Positions 1-10,396 of a DNA stretch of 64,000 nucleotides are shown one piece after another. The number at the start of each line of letters is the position of its first letter. The stretch's first letter is position 1. The stretch is from Colwellia sp. C2M11 (GTDB lineage Bacteria; Pseudomonadota; Gammaproteobacteria; Enterobacterales; Alteromonadaceae): the NCBI RefSeq assembly GCF_018860915.1, contig NZ_JAHKQD010000036.1, forward strand, positions 1 through 64,000, read 5' to 3'. Under the pieces are notes generated by a model that saw only the letters and a list, made by a program, of their open reading frames with translations, was not told the DNA's origin and ran no database searches. The position numbers and the translations under genes are program-made.

Positions 1-134
1 GTGTCTTGGCTACCCATTAAGTTGGGTACCACAACACTTAACATCATACCGATAATAACAATTACCACCATAACTTCTAATAGGGTAAAACCTTGCGATT
101 TTTTGTACGTATTCTTTAATTTATTACTAACCAT
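1..134 (-). CDS. gspG: GspG major pseudopilin, type II secretion (5' part only)
   Basis: Leftward gene cut by the window edge; the first 44 codons are visible. The translation starts MVSNKLKNTYKKSQ and continues with the type IV prepilin signature GFTLLEVMVVIVIIG, in which the prepilin peptidase cleaves after Gly and methylates Phe, followed by a hydrophobic helix ending in VVPNLMG. That VVPNLMG stretch is typical of GspG, the main subunit of the type II secretion pseudopilus. A TTAGGA ribosome site sits 5 to 6 bases before the ATG. The start lies only 83 bp after the gspE stop codon, so gspF, which normally stands between gspE and gspG, is not here. Confidence 0.9.
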   Translation of the reverse strand, partial: MVSNKLKNTYKKSQGFTLLEVMVVIVIIGMMLSVVVPNLMGSQD

Positions 135-217
135 TATTTTTCCTAACACCTATCTAATTTAACTAATTTTGTTAACCTAATAATGACTCAACCCCAATTT
201 ATGTTGGGATCTAACCA

Positions 218-1942
218 TTAATCTTCTCGCGTAACGCGCAATACTTCTTCCAGCGTTGTTTGCCCCAACATGACTTTATCAAAGCCATCACGTCTAATTG
301 ACGCAGTGTTGGTGCGTATATATTTCTCGATGCCTTGCTCACCATGCCCATTATGAATAAGCTCACGTACAGTATCATCAACCACTAATAATTCATGAAT
401 ACCGGTTCTGCCGCGATAACCTTTAAAGTTACATTCTTTACACCCTTTAGGGTGATAAATGACTTGTTGGTTATCTTTAGGTAAACCAAGTAACGCACAC
501 TCTTCTTCACTAGGTAAGTGACTTTCTCTACAATGTGGACAAAGCGTTCTTACTAAGCGTTGTGCAAGTACGCCCAATAAACTAGACGATAATAAAAACG
601 GCTCTACGCCCATATCTTCCATTCGCGTTATTGCCCCTGCTGCGGTATTGGTATGCAAGGTTGATAACACTAAATGACCGGTTAAACTGGCTTGTACACC
701 AATTTGTGCCGTTTCTAAATCTCGAATTTCACCAACCATCACTACATCTGGGTCTTGACGTAAAATAGCACGTAACCCTCGAGCAAAGGTCATGTCGACC
801 TTGGTATTCACTTGGGTTTGTCCGATGCCTTCAATAGCAAATTCTATCGGGTCTTCGACGGTCAGAATATTACGCTCTCGAGCATCTATTTGTGTTAACC
901 CAGCATACAAGGTGGTACTTTTACCAGAGCCGGTTGGGCCCGTGACAAGTATAATACCGTGTGGTTTTTCAATTAATTGACTAAAGGCGTGACGATTAAC
1001 GTCGGTCATACCTAAATCTTGTAAATCTAATCGCGCAGCGTTTTTATCAAGTAAACGTAATACAACGCGCTCACCATGCCCGGTTGGCATAGTTGATACA
1101 CGTACATCAACCGCACGCCCACCAATACGCAATGAAATACGACCATCTTGTGGGATACGTTTTTCAGCGATATCAAGCTTCGCCATGACTTTAATACGTG
1201 AAACAAGCAATGAGGCAAGTTTACGGTTTGGTTTTAAGACTTCACGTAACACACCATCAACACGAAAACGTATTTGTAGCGCATTTTCAAAGGTTTCAAT
1301 GTGAATATCACTGGCACCTTCTTTAATGGCTTCACTTAACATGGCATTGATAAGTTTGATGATAGGCGCGTCATCTTCATTTTCCAATAAATCTTCGCTT
1401 TCGGTCATCTCATCAGCAAGTGAGTATAAGTCGACTTCGTTACCAATATCTTCCATCATCTGTTGTGCTTCTGATGAATCACGTTGATACGCTTGTGTGA
1501 GTAATAACTCAAAGGCGGCAACCTCTTGTACGCGAAAGCTAAACGGCGCTTTAATAATGCGGCGTACTTCAACAATGGTCTCGACACTAATCGTTGGTAA
1601 GCAATGCAGCACATAGTGCTCATCTTCTTTCGCGAGTAAAACACTGTAGCGTTTTGCAAAGGCGAAGGGTAAACGCCAAGCAATAGCGGTCTCTTCACTG
1701 ATTTGTGCTAACTCATCGCGCTCACTGTCACTAAGGTTATCAGTATCTTTGTTAGACTCGCTGTCAGTGACCTCATGGTTGGTGTGACTAACTAAACTAT
1801 CAACCAAGTTATCAACATCATCAGCAATCGTGCCACTGTCTAAATCAACCGACTCACCAAGCGCTGTTGCGTTTTGCTCATCGATTGTATTTACCGGACT
1901 ACTTTTGCTTGCACTGCTGCCTTTTATTACATCGTCAGACAT
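218..1942 (-). CDS. gspE: GspE, type II secretion ATPase
   Basis: Cytoplasmic hexameric ATPase that powers pseudopilus assembly and secretion of folded exoproteins through the outer membrane. Visible: Walker [10 protein letters not shown] at residues 335-343, Asp box and Walker B around [12 protein letters not shown] (397-408), a conserved His region [11 protein letters not shown], and the tetracysteine zinc site CPHC (468-471) with CKEC (501-504). At 574 residues it is longer than the usual ~500 because of an acidic, serine-rich N-terminal extension of about 85 residues before the GspE N-terminal domain. The start codon overlaps the gspD stop (TAATG), so the two are translationally coupled. 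Third gene of a leftward gspC-D-E-G operon. Confidence 0.96.
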   Translation of the reverse strand: MSDDVIKGSSASKSSPVNTIDEQNATALGESVDLDSGTIADDVDNLVDSLVSHTNHEVTDSESNKDTDNLSDSERDELAQISEETAIAWRLPFAFAKRYSVLLAKEDEHYVLHCLPTISVETIVEVRRIIKAPFSFRVQEVAAFELLLTQAYQRDSSEAQQMMEDIGNEVDLYSLADEMTESEDLLENEDDAPIIKLINAMLSEAIKEGASDIHIETFENALQIRFRVDGVLREVLKPNRKLASLLVSRIKVMAKLDIAEKRIPQDGRISLRIGGRAVDVRVSTMPTGHGERVVLRLLDKNAARLDLQDLGMTDVNRHAFSQLIEKPHGIILVTGPTGSGKSTTLYAGLTQIDARERNILTVEDPIEFAIEGIGQTQVNTKVDMTFARGLRAILRQDPDVVMVGEIRDLETAQIGVQASLTGHLVLSTLHTNTAAGAITRMEDMGVEPFLLSSSLLGVLAQRLVRTLCPHCRESHLPSEEECALLGLPKDNQQVIYHPKGCKECNFKGYRGRTGIHELLVVDDTVRELIHNGHGEQGIEKYIRTNTASIRRDGFDKVMLGQTTLEEVLRVTRED

Positions 1943-4083
1943 TATTCATCATTCTCATTCACATCATTGACCGGCAAATCATCTTTTACTGAGTATGCTT
2001 TAAGGCGCTTATCATCTTGTACTGATTCTTGGTACGCTTCAAACGATGGAGGTAACGCTAATGCATCATTCCATTTTGGCAGAATAGGTAAGTTGTCATC
2101 ATCCATCAATGACAAGCCTTCTTCTTGCTTACGTAATTGGTCAGCGCGAATAAAGTTATACTTATCTTTCGCCATATTATGCATCATCGTTGAATCAGTA
2201 ATAATTTGTGGCTTAAGAAATACCATCAAGTTACGCTTACGTGTCGTTGTGCTAGTTGATTTAAATAAATGTCCTAGAATTGGAATGTCGCCAAGTAACG
2301 GAACTTTCTGCTCACTCTCTTGCACGTCTTCATCAATGAGGCCACCTAAAATAACCGTTTGGCCACTTTCAACCATTACGGTAGTTTTGATTTCACGTTT
2401 GTTAATTGAAATATCAACACCCGTTGCGCCACTAACAGAAGAGACCTCTTGCTCAATGGTAAGTTGTACACTGTTACCTTCGTTAATTTGTGGTGTTACT
2501 AAGAGTTTAATCCCCACTTCTTGACGGTCAACGGTTTGAAAAGGGTTTGAGCTGCCAGTACTTGACGCTTGCGAGCCAGTAATCACCGGAATCTCTTGAC
2601 CTACCAAGAAGTACGCTTCTTCGTTATCCATCGTCGTGATACTTGGCGTGGCAAGAATATTAGAATTGGTGTTTGAGTTAACCGCTTGAATAATTGCGCC
2701 CCAGTCATTTTTAGCAATACCAAACATACCGCCACTTACAGTGCCAAGTAGTTGTGCCAAAATAGTATAGTCACCATTCGTATCAGGGTTTTGTGTTTCG
2801 CCAGACTCGGTAATAACCACAGTACCTTCTGTTTCTTCAGCGGCTTTAACACCCGCGGCAATACCTGATATAGGCGCTACACCGTTAGTAAACTGAGTAA
2901 AACCACCCGCTTCACTGTACCACTGCACACCCAGTTGTGCGCCATCGCTTTCATACACTTCAACAATAATCGCTTCAATGTGTACTTGTGCGCGTGGTAC
3001 GTCTAGTTGGCGAATAACCCCTTCTAATGAACGTAACATCTCAGGTTGCCCGGTGATAACAACCGTATTGGTTGCTTCATGCGCTTCAATACTGGTTTCG
3101 TTTTGTGCGTTGCTCTTACTCGCTGCCCTTGTGGCTTGTGCTTCAGAGGAAATAGTTTTACTCACACCACTAAGCACTTTGACTAAGTCTTCAGCTTTTG
3201 AGTATTTTAAGTAGTAAACACGAGTATTGCCGTTAGTTTCTAATTCACTGTCAAGTCGCTTCACTAAACGCACAACGCGCTCACGTGCTTTAACTTCACC
3301 GCTAACAATAACGCTATTACTACGGTCATCAGCAACAATCGTTGGAATTAAAAATGTCGCTTGCGTAGTTTTACCACCGCTTGGCTTATTCATTGCCTCG
3401 ATAATACGCACCATTTCACCCGCAGATGCATATTGTAATTTAATAATTTCTACGTCTTGGTCACCCGCTCTATCAACACGCTCAATGATGTTCACTAAAC
3501 GATTAACCGTTGCCGCTGTGCCCGTTAACATAATCACGTTTGCCGGGTCATAGTTTGTGACGTTACCACCACCTGCTTGGTCAGACAGTTGACGTAATAA
3601 CGGCACCAGCTCACGTACCGTCACATTCTTTACTTCAACAATACGTGTCACCATTTCATCGCCAATAAGACTGCCGCCACTATCAACCACCGGAATCGCC
3701 GAGGTCTTAGCATCTTTATTACGAATGATTTTTACAATGTTATTTTCACGCTCAATCGCAGAAAAACCATACACCGCCAACACGTTTAAGAAAAACTGGT
3801 AGTACTGCTCTTCTGATAATAAGTCATAACTGCGCACGTTAATTTTACCACGCACGTTCGGGTCAACAATCATGGTCTTTTTCAAGTTTTTACCCACAAT
3901 AGTGACAAACTCGACAATTTCAGTGTCTTTAAAGCTTGGTGAATACTCCGCCGCGCTCGCTTGTCCCACGGCAAAAATACCGCTAAAGCTCAATGCGGTC
4001 ACTAAAACCAAACTCAATGATTGAAGTTGCTTAAACTTGTGGCGTAATGGCTTAACCACAATGGCGTTTAAGGTTGTGCCCAT
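1942..4083 (-). CDS. gspD: GspD, type II secretion outer membrane secretin
   Basis: Forms the multimeric outer membrane gate of the type II secretion system. The 713-residue product has an N-terminal signal peptide ending near ASAAEYS, then the N0 domain ([20 protein letters not shown]), N1-N3 ring domains to about residue 370, and the secretin core with [20 protein letters not shown], the [16 protein letters not shown] element and [14 protein letters not shown]. The C-terminal tail after LMVFLKPQI is the S domain, which in relatives binds a pilotin. A TAAGGA ribosome site precedes the ATG. It overlaps gspE by one base and follows gspC by 104 bp. Confidence 0.97.
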   Translation of the reverse strand: MGTTLNAIVVKPLRHKFKQLQSLSLVLVTALSFSGIFAVGQASAAEYSPSFKDTEIVEFVTIVGKNLKKTMIVDPNVRGKINVRSYDLLSEEQYYQFFLNVLAVYGFSAIERENNIVKIIRNKDAKTSAIPVVDSGGSLIGDEMVTRIVEVKNVTVRELVPLLRQLSDQAGGGNVTNYDPANVIMLTGTAATVNRLVNIIERVDRAGDQDVEIIKLQYASAGEMVRIIEAMNKPSGGKTTQATFLIPTIVADDRSNSVIVSGEVKARERVVRLVKRLDSELETNGNTRVYYLKYSKAEDLVKVLSGVSKTISSEAQATRAASKSNAQNETSIEAHEATNTVVITGQPEMLRSLEGVIRQLDVPRAQVHIEAIIVEVYESDGAQLGVQWYSEAGGFTQFTNGVAPISGIAAGVKAAEETEGTVVITESGETQNPDTNGDYTILAQLLGTVSGGMFGIAKNDWGAIIQAVNSNTNSNILATPSITTMDNEEAYFLVGQEIPVITGSQASSTGSSNPFQTVDRQEVGIKLLVTPQINEGNSVQLTIEQEVSSVSGATGVDISINKREIKTTVMVESGQTVILGGLIDEDVQESEQKVPLLGDIPILGHLFKSTSTTTRKRNLMVFLKPQIITDSTMMHNMAKDKYNFIRADQLRKQEEGLSLMDDDNLPILPKWNDALALPPSFEAYQESVQDDKRLKAYSVKDDLPVNDVNENDE

Positions 4084-4187
4084 GAAAAATTCCTTATTGC
4101 TTCTTTGCTATCCACGATGAATACCAAAGGTTAATACTAATGGCTCACACTCAAGATAAGTGCAAACGTTAATGCTAAAATAGGTTG

Positions 4188-5174
4188 TTATTCAATACTA
4201 AACATTATTTCAATCAGCTCGTTGTTTCGCTCAACTAACAATGAAATGTTTTGTGCTGTTTTTAAGGCTGACATTGCTTGTGCTGCCTCTAAAGGCACCA
4301 ATAAATCATGCCCATTCATTTGTGTTGCCACATCGCCTGACTTTAAGCCCGATAAAGCAAAAAACTCAGGGTTTTTGCCTGGTGATAAGCGATACCCCGA
4401 AATCTGACCGTTTTTACGTGCCGGGGTGATGCGCAAGTAATCCGTTATTTTCCCTGGGTTGTTGTTTAAATCATTACGTAATGACTGTGCCGCTTGTTTG
4501 AAATCATTATTCTTGCGTTGGTCAATAACAGTGCCTTTCGTTGCGGCCACTTTCGGACCACTTTTTTCAGCGCGCGTCGCCTTAGCCGCATTCGCATTAC
4601 TCGCTTTTTTATGAGACACACTTTGCGCTGGTTGATTATAGTCTGCACCATCAAGCATCAAGGTTTCTAAACGCCCCGACTGTTTAATAATAACCCGGTC
4701 GATTAATACTTTTTCAAGTGTAGCTCGGGTGCCTTCAATAATGTCATCAATACCATAAGTTGCTTGTTTTTTCTTATGCTCAATAACCGCAGCCGCAATC
4801 GCCATATCATCACTAGCGACTAACCCTGATAACGTTAACTGTAAACGGGTTTCAGGTGCTGAAGCTATTTCTTCTATCGTTTCTGTTTTGGCTGCTTGAT
4901 TATATTCACCAAACAAATGTAACGATTGTAGCTGTGATAAATCAACCTGGCCACCTTGTAATTGGCTTTGTGCTTGTCGTTGAGCTGCCGTTAAGTTGCC
5001 CGCATTTTTATTACCAATGTTTTGTCCCGCCGTTGGCATGACCAGCCACGTGATCTTGGCCAAGATAAAAGCGATATAAATTAATAACAACACACTTATT
5101 GCTTGTGCAATAGTTCGTTGTGGTAATTTTGCTAACGCAGTCGAGAGTGATGTAAAATTATTAGTTAAAGTCAT
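4188..5174 (-). CDS. gspC: GspC, type II secretion inner membrane clamp protein
   Basis: Bitopic inner membrane protein that links the GspD secretin to the inner membrane platform. Visible: a short cytoplasmic N-terminus, one membrane helix at about residues 25-45 (ISVLLLIYIAFILAKITWLV), the homology region with LQSLHLFGEYNQ around residue 85 and TRLQLTLSGLVASDD, a low-complexity Ala/Lys linker near 190-215, and a C-terminal PDZ domain (ISGYRLSPGKNPEFFALSGL, then GDVATQMNGHDL). First gene of the visible gsp operon. A perfect 12-bp palindrome lies 30 bp before its start and may act on the operon leader. Confidence 0.94.
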   Translation of the reverse strand: MTLTNNFTSLSTALAKLPQRTIAQAISVLLLIYIAFILAKITWLVMPTAGQNIGNKNAGNLTAAQRQAQSQLQGGQVDLSQLQSLHLFGEYNQAAKTETIEEIASAPETRLQLTLSGLVASDDMAIAAAVIEHKKKQATYGIDDIIEGTRATLEKVLIDRVIIKQSGRLETLMLDGADYNQPAQSVSHKKASNANAAKATRAEKSGPKVAATKGTVIDQRKNNDFKQAAQSLRNDLNNNPGKITDYLRITPARKNGQISGYRLSPGKNPEFFALSGLKSGDVATQMNGHDLLVPLEAAQAMSALKTAQNISLLVERNNELIEIMFSIE

Positions 5175-5203
5175 TGATATTTTAAACTTCTTTTTTACTT
5201 CAT

Positions 5204-5231
5204 CATTTAAAGTGATTTATCACTTTAAATG
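5204..5231. promoter_or_regulatory. Perfect 12-bp inverted repeat in the gspC leader
   Basis: CATTTAAAGTGA (5204-5215), loop TTTA, TCACTTTAAATG (5220-5231), with no mismatches. It begins 30 bp upstream of the gspC start codon. Neither strand has a T-run directly after the right arm, so it is not a clear terminator. It is more likely an operator or an mRNA leader hairpin for the gsp operon; that role is inferred from position alone. Confidence 0.5.
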
Positions 5232-5599
5232 TAAAATATGTGCAATTACAATATAAGGCTACCGATAATACTTGACCATTAGCCCACCAACAAGCGATGA
5301 CCGTCGTTTTTAACTAATATTTACAAAAAAACACAAAAGAGTGCGCAGTTTATACTGGAATATGCTATTTTTCTGCTAAATAAATCTCTAAAATTAAATA
5401 CATGCATTTTATAGTAACAACATCAATAAAACAGTCTCTATATGGCAACAACGCTTAAAGTTAGTTCAATATTATCGTGATTAACAAAAGTTAATATAGA
5501 TCTCTGAATACTTATCATTGATAACTCTGCCAAAGCCCATATTATAATCAAAAGCTAATAGTTATTTAAGCACTGTTAACGTGATGGATTTTTAATTAT
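5232..5599. other. Divergent intergenic region gspC/hslR
   Basis: About 370 bp of very AT-rich DNA between the leftward gsp operon and rightward hslR. It must carry the promoters of both. I see no convincing ORF, RNA structure or repeat here beyond the palindrome listed separately, and no -10/-35 pair good enough to call. Confidence 0.4.
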
Positions 5600-6004
5600 A
5601 TGACAATCATAAAGAACGCTGAACTTACCTCAGCTAGATTAGATAAATGGCTCTGGGCTGCACGTTTCTACAAAACTCGTGCTATAGCAAAGCAAATGAT
5701 AGATGGCGGCAAAGTCTTTTATAATGGGCAACGAGCCAAATCAAGTAAAGCTGTTGCTATTGGTGATTTTATCAAGGTGCGACAAGGTTTCGACGAAAAA
5801 GAAGTAGAAGTCATTGCGTTAGCCGATAAACGCCGAGACGCAACTTTTGCTCAAACCTTATTTAACGAAACGGCAAAAAGTATTGAGATAAGAGAGAAGA
5901 ATAGCTTAGCTCGCAAACAAGGCATTTTACTCAGCCCTGCAAGTGATACTAAACCCGATAAGAAACAACGCCGAAAATTACGAGAATTCAAAGAAAGGAT
6001 ATAA
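5600..6004 (+). CDS. hslR: Hsp15, ribosome-associated heat shock protein
   Basis: Small basic S4-domain RNA-binding protein that rescues stalled 50S subunits still carrying nascent chain-tRNA. The S4 domain is at residues 12-55 (RLDKWLWAARFYKTRAIAK, then GGKVFYNGQRAKSSKAVAIGD), followed by a Lys/Arg-rich C-terminal tail ending KKQRRKLREFKERI. At 134 residues it has the family's normal length. It is followed after 5 bp by hslO, the same pair as hslR-hslO in E. coli, so the two are very likely cotranscribed as a heat-shock unit. Confidence 0.96.
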   Translation: MTIIKNAELTSARLDKWLWAARFYKTRAIAKQMIDGGKVFYNGQRAKSSKAVAIGDFIKVRQGFDEKEVEVIALADKRRDATFAQTLFNETAKSIEIREKNSLARKQGILLSPASDTKPDKKQRRKLREFKERI

Positions 6005-6009
6005 TCACT

Positions 6010-6906
6010 ATGTCTACAACCGACATCAGTAAAACCGACGTACTAAACCGCTACTTATTTAACGATAGACATGTACGTGGCGAATTAGTGCAATTAAGTC
6101 AAAGTTATCAATCTATTATTAATAACCATAACTACCCTCTTGGTGTACGTTTATTATTAGGTGAATTGCTTGCTGCTACTTGCTTGCTTACAGCTACCTT
6201 AAAATTTGAAGGAGAAATAACCGTTCAATTACAAGGAGATGGTCCGGTAGGTTACATGTCTGTTAATGGTGATAATAATCAAAAATTACGTGGTATTGCT
6301 AAAGTTGTAGAAGTAGAAACTGCTAATAAAGCACATTCCCTAAAAGAGCTTATGGGTAAAGGTAATATGATCATTACTGTTAAGCCTGAGAAAGGTGAAG
6401 CCTATCAAGGCGTAGTCGCGCTAGATCAGCCGACTCTTGCCCAATGCTTTTCCCAATATTTTGAAATATCAGCACAAATTCCAACACAAGTATGGTTATT
6501 TAGTGATGATGAGAAGCAGCAAGTTGCTGGTAGTTTAGTTCAATTATTGCCTGACGGTGATGGCAGTAATGAAAATAAAGCCCAACAACAAGATGATTTT
6601 CAGCATTTAGCACAATTAACAAATACCATCAAAGCCGATGAAATTTTTTCGCTCGAAGCTGAAGCACTACTTTACCGCTTATATCACCAAGAAAAAGTTA
6701 GTTTGTTTGAGCCTCAAGCAGTGAGTTATCAATGCGGTTGTTCAAATGAAAAATGTCTTAGCGCTATTGCGCAAATAGAAGGCGATGAAATTGAAAAAAT
6801 ACTGGCTGAACAAGGAAAGATTTCAATGACCTGTGACTATTGTTTGACTACATATGACTTTTTTAATGAACAATTAAAAAGTTTCATTTCGAAAGATAGC
6901 CATTAG
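6010..6906 (+). CDS. hslO: Hsp33, redox-regulated holdase chaperone
   Basis: Cytoplasmic chaperone that is activated by oxidation and binds unfolding proteins during oxidative heat stress. The N-terminal Hsp33 domain is intact (DRHVRGELVQLS; GELLAATCLLTATLKFEGEITVQLQGDG). The C-terminal zinc switch has Cys242-x-Cys244 and Cys275-x2-Cys278, the four cysteines that hold zinc in the reduced form. The length of 298 is normal. It sits 5 bp after hslR, probably in one operon. A gap of 340 bp separates it from pckA, which is therefore independent. Confidence 0.97.
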   Translation: MSTTDISKTDVLNRYLFNDRHVRGELVQLSQSYQSIINNHNYPLGVRLLLGELLAATCLLTATLKFEGEITVQLQGDGPVGYMSVNGDNNQKLRGIAKVVEVETANKAHSLKELMGKGNMIITVKPEKGEAYQGVVALDQPTLAQCFSQYFEISAQIPTQVWLFSDDEKQQVAGSLVQLLPDGDGSNENKAQQQDDFQHLAQLTNTIKADEIFSLEAEALLYRLYHQEKVSLFEPQAVSYQCGCSNEKCLSAIAQIEGDEIEKILAEQGKISMTCDYCLTTYDFFNEQLKSFISKDSH

Positions 6907-7246
6907 TTACTAACTTTCAATTGTAACGCTAATTTTCTTTATCGATGCCATTTTGGTTAATTATTACTTAAATGGTGTCGTTCTTCACCCTTCTACAGCC
7001 CTTATCAGTATTAATGTTGTAAACTTACAAACAATATTAGCACCGCTAATTTAACCATTCATGTCGCTTATACTGAAAACTTTCATCTTAGGTTATTTTT
7101 TACTTTCGTTTTGAGTATTTATCAAATAGAATGTCGGATTATTAGCTAGATGAAAACTTTTATACCCTATTACACAGTAATAAATACTAACCAGATCGAA
7201 CTAAACCACAACTTAAAATTCGTCATACCTTAGGAGTAAAGTCGCT
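6907..7246. other. Intergenic region upstream of pckA
   Basis: 340 bp without a gene. It holds a small inverted repeat, TTTCATCT (7081-7088) and AGATGAAA (7148-7155), just before an AT-rich stretch that could contain the pckA promoter, and a good ribosome site TAGGAG at 7231-7236. No clear terminator for hslO was found. Regulation of pckA by carbon source is expected from the family but not visible here as a recognisable operator. Confidence 0.35.
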
Positions 7247-8857
7247 ATGACCGCCCAAAAAAACTCAATTGATTTGTCGCAATACGGCATTAGTAATGTT
7301 GCAGAAATTGTTTACAATCCATCTTATGAGTTGCTTTTTAGTGAAGAAACCAAAGCAGGCCTCGAAGGCTTTGATAAAGGCGTAGTCACAGAGCTTGGCG
7401 CTGTCAATGTTGATACAGGTATTTTTACTGGTCGTTCACCTAAAGATAAGTACATTGTTCGTGATGATGTAACGCGAGATACTGTTTGGTGGTCTGATCA
7501 AGGTAAAAATGACAACAAAGCTATGAGCCAAGAAACATGGTCTGAGCTTAAAAGTTTAGTTACTACTCAGCTTTCTGGCAAACGCTTATTTGTTGTTGAC
7601 ACTTATTGTGGCGCAAACGATAACACTCGTTTAAAAGTACGTTTTATCACAGAAGTAGCTTGGCAAGCACACTTTGTAAAAAATATGTTTATTCGCCCAA
7701 GTGACGAAGAACTTAAAAGCTATGAACCTGATTTTGTTGTAATGAATGGTGCTAAAGCCACTAACCCTAATTGGGAAGCACAAGGTTTAAACTCTGAAAA
7801 TTTTGTGGCCTTCAATTTGACTGAAAAAGTACAGTTAATTGGCGGTACATGGTACGGCGGCGAAATGAAAAAAGGTATGTTCTCAATGATGAACTATTAC
7901 CTTCCATTGCAAGGTATTGCCTCAATGCACTGTAGTGCTAATGTTGGTAAAGATGGTGATACGGCAATTTTCTTTGGCTTATCAGGTACAGGAAAAACAA
8001 CACTTTCAACAGATCCTAAGCGCCAATTAATTGGTGATGATGAACATGGCTGGGATGATAATGGTGTGTTTAACTTTGAAGGTGGCTGTTATGCGAAAAC
8101 AATCAATCTAAGTAAAGAAAATGAACCTGATATTTATAATGCTATTCGTCGTGATGCGTTATTAGAAAATGTAACTGTTAATGACGAAGGTAAGATTGAT
8201 TTTGATGATAACTCAAAAACTGAGAACACTCGTGTATCTTACCCAATTCATCACATTGATAACATTGTAAAACCGGTATCACGTGCTGGTCACGCTAAGA
8301 AAGTAATTTTCTTAACAGCTGATGCTTTCGGTGTATTACCACCAGTAGCTAAATTAACACCAGAGCAAACTGAATATTACTTCTTGTCTGGTTTTACTGC
8401 TAAGTTAGCAGGTACAGAACGAGGTATTACTGAGCCAACACCTACTTTCTCTAGCTGTTTTGGCGCAGCTTTTTTAAGTTTACATCCTACACAATATGCT
8501 GAAGTATTACATAAACGTATGGAAGCTGTTGGCGCAGAAGCTTATCTAGTCAATACCGGCTGGAACGGCACAGGTAAACGTATTTCAATTAAAGCGACTC
8601 GTGCGATTATTGACGCTATTTTAGACGGTTCAATTGATGAAGCTGAAACAACAGTAATACCAATGTTCAACTTAGAAGTACCTAACGTTGTTGCAGGTGT
8701 AGAAGGTGATATTCTTGATCCAAGAAATACTTATCACGATACTGCTGAATGGCAAAACAAAGCAACTGACTTAGCAGAACGTTTTGTAAATAACTTCAAT
8801 AAATTTACTGATACAGATAATGGCAAAGCGCTTGTTGCTGCAGGACCTCAACTGTAA
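7247..8857 (+). CDS. pckA: Phosphoenolpyruvate carboxykinase (ATP)
   Basis: Cytosolic first committed enzyme of gluconeogenesis: oxaloacetate + ATP gives phosphoenolpyruvate + CO2 + ADP. Visible: [13 protein letters not shown] near residue 61, the [22 protein letters not shown] region (about 199-220), the kinase P-loop GLSGTGKTT at 244-252, the metal/nucleotide segment [10 protein letters not shown], and FSSCFGAAF near the C-terminal third. The length of 536 residues matches the ATP-dependent family rather than the longer GTP-dependent one. TAGGAG lies 9 bp before the ATG. It is monocistronic and followed by a strong terminator. Confidence 0.98.
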   Translation: MTAQKNSIDLSQYGISNVAEIVYNPSYELLFSEETKAGLEGFDKGVVTELGAVNVDTGIFTGRSPKDKYIVRDDVTRDTVWWSDQGKNDNKAMSQETWSELKSLVTTQLSGKRLFVVDTYCGANDNTRLKVRFITEVAWQAHFVKNMFIRPSDEELKSYEPDFVVMNGAKATNPNWEAQGLNSENFVAFNLTEKVQLIGGTWYGGEMKKGMFSMMNYYLPLQGIASMHCSANVGKDGDTAIFFGLSGTGKTTLSTDPKRQLIGDDEHGWDDNGVFNFEGGCYAKTINLSKENEPDIYNAIRRDALLENVTVNDEGKIDFDDNSKTENTRVSYPIHHIDNIVKPVSRAGHAKKVIFLTADAFGVLPPVAKLTPEQTEYYFLSGFTAKLAGTERGITEPTPTFSSCFGAAFLSLHPTQYAEVLHKRMEAVGAEAYLVNTGWNGTGKRISIKATRAIIDAILDGSIDEAETTVIPMFNLEVPNVVAGVEGDILDPRNTYHDTAEWQNKATDLAERFVNNFNKFTDTDNGKALVAAGPQL

Positions 8858-8880
8858 TAACAGTATAAAGTGATAAAATA

Positions 8881-8918
8881 AAAAGTCGCTAACAAGTCAT
8901 TGTTAGCGACTTTTTTTA
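8881..8918. terminator. Bidirectional intrinsic terminator, pckA / sensor kinase
   Basis: Perfect 15-bp stem (8881-8895 pairing with 8900-8914) with loop GTCA, GC-rich core GTCGCTAAC, flanked by an A-run on the left and a T-run on the right. It can stop pckA transcripts on the plus strand and the leftward two-component operon on the minus strand. Confidence 0.93.
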
Positions 8919-8956
8919 CAAAAATATTCAGCTAAATATTCTTATAACTGACTAAG

Positions 8957-10360
8957 TTAATAATCAAAAACCACACCAAAAGTAATTAAATCTGCGCCTT
9001 TTAATTCAACTGATATTTTTATATTAGCTCGTTCAGCTAAAGTTTTAACAATAGCTAAACCTAAGCCAAAATGGGTTTCAGATGTTCTGGCATTATCTTT
9101 TTGCCACAGCGGTTCGAACATATTATTTATATCTGCTGCCGTTAATTGCTGCAGTGGTATGTTAGATATGGTTAGTTTTGGCTTGTCATTAATAATATTC
9201 AGTTCAATTGTTACTATACTTGCTTCTGGGCTGTAATGGATCGCATTGTTAATAAGATTTGTTAGTATTGCTTCTAAGGAAAACACATCATTCGTAATAA
9301 CAATGTTATTGGTAAGCTTGGTGCTAATTCTTTGTTCAAAATTAGGTATTGTTATTGCTAGCCTTTCTAAAATACAGAACACTTTATCTGATAAATCTAT
9401 ATCAACCATGGTTAAGTTAAATTGCTCAGTACTCACTTTATTTAATAGCAATAATGACTCTACAATATTTTTCATACGTGTAGATATAGATAAAACATCA
9501 TCTTTATAGTTTTCGATAACCTCTTCATTTTCTGGATATTTAATTGCTATTTCACTCACACTCATTAATTCAGTAATAGGTGTTTTTAACTCATGTGCAA
9601 TATCAGAAGTTAATCGTTTTTCATTTTTAAGTAATGCCCTGTTTTCAATTAAAAATTGATTTAATTCATCAATAATTGTTTTAATTTCACTCGGAGGATG
9701 ATCAATGAAAAATTTTTCTGATTCATTATTAATGTCAATTTCTCTGATCTGTTTATTAAGTAAGGTGATTGGCTCTACCCCCTTAGAAACAATTTTATTC
9801 ACTAAATAGCGAACAAAAAATGCAGTACCGATAGCAGTAATTAAAAAAACAATATCAATTAATATTAAAATTTGTTCAAGCGTTGCACTTGACCGAGCAA
9901 AAACTAGGTATATAGGAGACTGAATATCTGTGGCGTCATTGTCATTCGTCGGTATAAATTTAAATAAAAAAACACGCCCACTTTCACCATTGGGTAAATC
10001 AGCTTGCGTAATCATATGTCCGCCAAGTGACAATGCTACGCGATTAAAGTCAAATTCAGGTGTTTGATTTAATGTCGGTGAATATTTTAATATTTTATCA
10101 TTTGACCAAATTTGAAAATATTCAGCATGTTCTGTGCGGCTAAACTCCGTCATCACATCAATTAGCATGGTTAATTGTAATGAATTTTCTTTATAACTAA
10201 TTAAATTAACGAGACTCTTACCTTTCTGTTCTAAAGCATCATCAAATTGTTTATCTACATACGTATCGACACTAATGTCTAAAAATAAGAGAACAATAAA
10301 TAAAATAAAGGTAATAAGTGTGGTTAGTTGCTTAACTAAAGACTGCTTTATTGACTTCAT
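8957..10360 (-). CDS. Sensor histidine kinase (PmrB/QseC-like)
   Basis: Inner membrane sensor of a two-component pair. Visible: membrane helix 11-30, a periplasmic domain of about 130 residues (31-161), a second helix 162-184, a HAMP-like linker, dimerisation/H-box DIAHELKTPITEL with phospho-acceptor His256, N-box NLINNAIHYSP, and G2 box THFGLGLAIVKTLAE. The F box region (MFEPLWQKDN) is present, so the kinase looks intact. It lies 36 bp downstream of the response regulator gene. The position next to dgkA-eptA and the CTTAAG boxes suggest a PmrB-like role in envelope stress or lipid A modification. The stimulus cannot be read from the sequence. Confidence 0.9.
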   Translation of the reverse strand: MKSIKQSLVKQLTTLITFILFIVLLFLDISVDTYVDKQFDDALEQKGKSLVNLISYKENSLQLTMLIDVMTEFSRTEHAEYFQIWSNDKILKYSPTLNQTPEFDFNRVALSLGGHMITQADLPNGESGRVFLFKFIPTNDNDATDIQSPIYLVFARSSATLEQILILIDIVFLITAIGTAFFVRYLVNKIVSKGVEPITLLNKQIREIDINNESEKFFIDHPPSEIKTIIDELNQFLIENRALLKNEKRLTSDIAHELKTPITELMSVSEIAIKYPENEEVIENYKDDVLSISTRMKNIVESLLLLNKVSTEQFNLTMVDIDLSDKVFCILERLAITIPNFEQRISTKLTNNIVITNDVFSLEAILTNLINNAIHYSPEASIVTIELNIINDKPKLTISNIPLQQLTAADINNMFEPLWQKDNARTSETHFGLGLAIVKTLAERANIKISVELKGADLITFGVVFDY

Positions 10361-10396
10361 GTTGAACCTTACAGTTTATTGTTAATAATGTATTGC

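Noticed and set aside
1874..2524. 216-codon plus-strand reading frame opposite gspE/gspD
   Set aside because: It lies antisense to two well-supported genes, has no domain features, and its composition mirrors the opposite strand.
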